The notes under the pieces: generated by a model
What the model was told of the DNA's origin: nothing
What the model saw: only the letters and a program-made list of their open reading frames with translations
Databases searched by the model: none
From: Epiperipatus broadwayi
Lineage: Eukaryota; Onychophora; Udeonychophora; Euonychophora; Peripatidae
Reading direction: 5' to 3'
Length of the DNA: 64,000 bases
NCBI GenBank assembly: GCA_028023455.1
Contig: JAQFVV010006274.1
Span: forward strand, 1,118,001 to 1,182,000
Part shown: positions 61,744 to 64,000 of the stretch, piece after piece
Position numbering within the stretch: position 1 is the first letter of the stretch
Layout: each line of letters starts with the position of its first letter
Position numbers and translations under genes: made by a program

Positions 61744-64000
61744 AGGGGGGGAAGGACCCCGGGGAAAACAGGAGTGCCCCAAGATCGAGGTATCAATCCA
61801 AGGGGTGCATGCGAGGGCGCTGCTGGATACAGGAAGTCAGGTGTCGGTAATGGCTCAGGAAACATTTGACAGGATCGGCCAAGGGAAGACAGGACTGAAA
61901 ATCTTGCCATTGAAAGGGACCCAGGTTATACTGGCCAATGGGAAGAGGGCAAAAATACAGACCAAACAGGTGTGGGCGAATATAGTTATTGCAGGACAGG
62001 AATTCACCCAGGTTGTGTTAATACTTGAGGGGCTGATACACGACTTGGTGTTAGGGTCTGATTTTATGAGAATGGCAAAGTGCAACATTGATTATGGGAC
62101 TGAACAAGCAAGAATCGGTAGGGTCACGGTGCCGTTTGGGGAAACCATGGATAAAGAACCGGAAGGGCAGAGGAAACTGCAATGTATCATGATAAAAGGG
62201 GAAATTGAGAAAAGGGTGAAGGAAATGGCAGGGCCAGATGAAGGGCAGAGAGAGAAGATCCAAGGAATACTGGGGACTTACGAGAGTGTTTTCTCGGATA
62301 AACCGGGAGTAATCAAGGGGTACGAACACCGAATCCGGTTGAACACCAGCAACCCATATCAAACCAGGGCGTACCCAATCCCATTCCAATACAGAAAGGA
62401 AATTGAAACTCAGCTGGAGCAGATGATAGAGTGGGGGGTTATCTCGAAGTGTACCTCACCGTACTGTAACCCCATCTTAGCCGTAAGAAAGAGTGACGGA
62501 TCGATACCATTGTGCCTCGATGCCAGACAACTGAACAAGGTGACCATTCCAGATACAAATGCCCCGCCCATCATGAGCGAACTGATGACGAGATTTCTGC
62601 ACAAGCAAATCTTCTCCACCATGGATTTGACAAATAGCTACTGGCAAATGAGCCTCCATCCGGATGATCGTAAATACACCACATTCAAATATAACGGACG
62701 GGCGTACCAGTTTAACCGCGTGCCTTTCGGATTAAAGAATAGCGGTGCTGGCTTAGTGCAGTGCCTGGACCAAACCCTATCAGAGGAAGTTAAGAAATTC
62801 GTCACGATGTACGTCGACGATATTATTATAGCGACTGAAAACATAGAGGAGCATTGTCGGCATTTAGAAATGTTGCTCCATGAATGCGAACTGAAGGGCA
62901 TAAAAATAAATATAAGAAAAAGCCATTTCGCGACCCAGGAAGTCAAGTTCTTGGGACATATCATAAGCCAGGAGGGAATACGGCCTAACCCTGAAAAGAT
63001 CCAGGCCATCCAAGAATTCCCTGTTCCGAAGAAGAGAAAGGATATCAAAGCATTCCTCGGAATGTGCACCTTCTATAACAAATTCTATGAAAACTTCTCC
63101 CATGATATGGAACCCCTATTACAATTGTTAAGAAAGGAGGAAGCGTGGATATGGGATGAGAGACGGGAACGGAGTTTCCAGAAGGTGAAGGAAGGATTTT
63201 TAAAACAGACCATATTGGCGTACCCAGACTTCGACCAGATATTTTGGTTACAGACGGATAGTAGCGACATTGGGCTAGGAGCCACATTGTACCAAAAGGG
63301 GCCGGATGGGGAACAAAGGGTGTTGGCGTTCATTAGCCGACTGCTCAAAGATCCCGAACGAAGATACACTGTCACCGAACGAGAGGCCCTCGCCATAGTG
63401 TGGGCTTTCAAAAAGTTCAGACAGTACCTGGTCGGATCCAAAGTGAAAGTAATTACCGACCATCGGAGTCTTGAATTTCTGAACAAGAGTTTTTTGACGA
63501 ATAATAGATTAGTGAGGTGGAGCTTAGCCCTGCAGGAGTTCCAATATGAAGTGGAATATTGTAAGGGGAAGGATAACGTGGTCGCGGACGCACTGAGCCG
63601 GTACCCTGTGGGACCACAGCCAAATGCCGAGGGTGAGGAGTTCGCGTACATAGCCGCTACTACCAGGCGAAGCAGGGAGGGTGAGTTTGGAGCGGACAAC
63701 ATTCGGAAAAGCCAGAAAGAGGATGAAGAATGCCAACAGGTAATACGATACCTACGTGAGAAGAGGCCGAAGACAGGGCCCGCCCAGAAAGGGGAAGAGA
63801 CGGGGGGAAGCCCGCTATGGAAATATCGGGACCGGTGCATTATTCTGGAAGGAATAGTCCAAAGGAAAACCGGGAACGGGAGACAAACCCGCATTGTAAT
63901 ACCGAAGGGAATGCGGGATCGAATGGTTGATGAGACCCATCAGGAACGTGGCCATTACGGAACGAGCAAGACGGAGGGGTACCTCAGTAATTGGTTTTAC
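61727..64000 (+). CDS. pol: Pol polyprotein (protease, RT, RNase H, start of integrase)
   Basis: An uninterrupted 758-codon frame running off the window. Protease: LLDTGSQVSVM (active-site DTG, residues 34-36) and HDLVLGSDFM. RT: WGVISKCTSPYCNPIL, LDARQLNKVTIPD, FSTMDLTNSYWQ, FNRVPFGLKNSG, and YVDD at residues 362-365 (62810-62821). RNase H: LQTDSSDIGLGA (Asp511), TVTEREALAIVW (Glu551), VITDHRSLEFL, and DNVVADALSR. Integrase begins with the HHCC zinc-binding motif: THQERGHYGT supplies both histidines (from residue 738). Domain order with integrase after RNase H is that of Ty3/gypsy. All catalytic residues seen are intact, so this copy may be active. No first ATG is needed if it is made as a Gag-Pol fusion. 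Confidence 0.95.

Noticed and set aside
62864-63894. Long minus-strand open frames opposite pol
   Set aside because: They are shadows of the intact pol frame; codon pattern and motifs belong to the + strand.

Overview
The window is invertebrate nuclear DNA, most likely arthropod, though that is an inference from element types and composition only. It is strongly AT-rich and shows no prokaryotic gene organisation. It is mostly layered, decayed transposable elements in long non-coding stretches. Two short GC-richer segments with splice-site-like edges (32825-32916 and 58473-58585) have matching intron phase. They may be exons of one host gene on the + strand, which would make most of the window a roughly 25.6 kb intron. 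I cannot name that gene.

Layout. 1-8676: two copies of a roughly 2.1-2.35 kb LTR-like repeat flank a broken gag-like coding region (3050-5180) and a segment carrying a hammerhead ribozyme motif (5713-5770). 8677-20880: gene-poor, with a CpG-rich patch (17280-17450) and a periodic A-tract array (17965-19360). 20880-23118: a third, diverged copy of the LTR-like repeat. 23119-36470: non-coding DNA with small tandem duplications, a GC-rich patch near 29.7 kb, candidate exon A and a hairpin at 33944-34040. 36480-39330: a very decayed LINE reverse transcriptase on the minus strand, split by about 1.45 kb. 40319: a lone piggyBac-like end. 42833-43901: a Tc1/mariner-type element with terminal inverted repeats and TA flanks. 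44128-54240: a + strand LINE cut by three later insertions (2.4 kb, 5.0 kb and a 355 bp foldback element). The LINE reading frame resumes at the two larger insertion sites, so their edges can be placed almost to the base. 54376-57762: a second LINE of similar type on the minus strand, tail to tail with the first and carrying a 224 bp hairpin element. 58473-58585: candidate exon B. 60050-64000: the 5' part of an apparently intact Ty3/gypsy retrotransposon (LTR, primer-binding site, gag, and pol with protease, RT, RNase H and the start of integrase), running off the end of the window.

The gypsy element is the only region with long intact coding sequence, and it is far more GC-rich than its surroundings, so it is the youngest insertion. 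I see no bacterial-type system, CRISPR array, rRNA or tRNA. The most distinctive signals are the hammerhead motif, the dated nest of insertions in the LINE, the two-member hairpin element family with its own 9-10 bp target duplications, and the repeated occurrence of exactly two-copy tandem duplications of about 30-50 bp.
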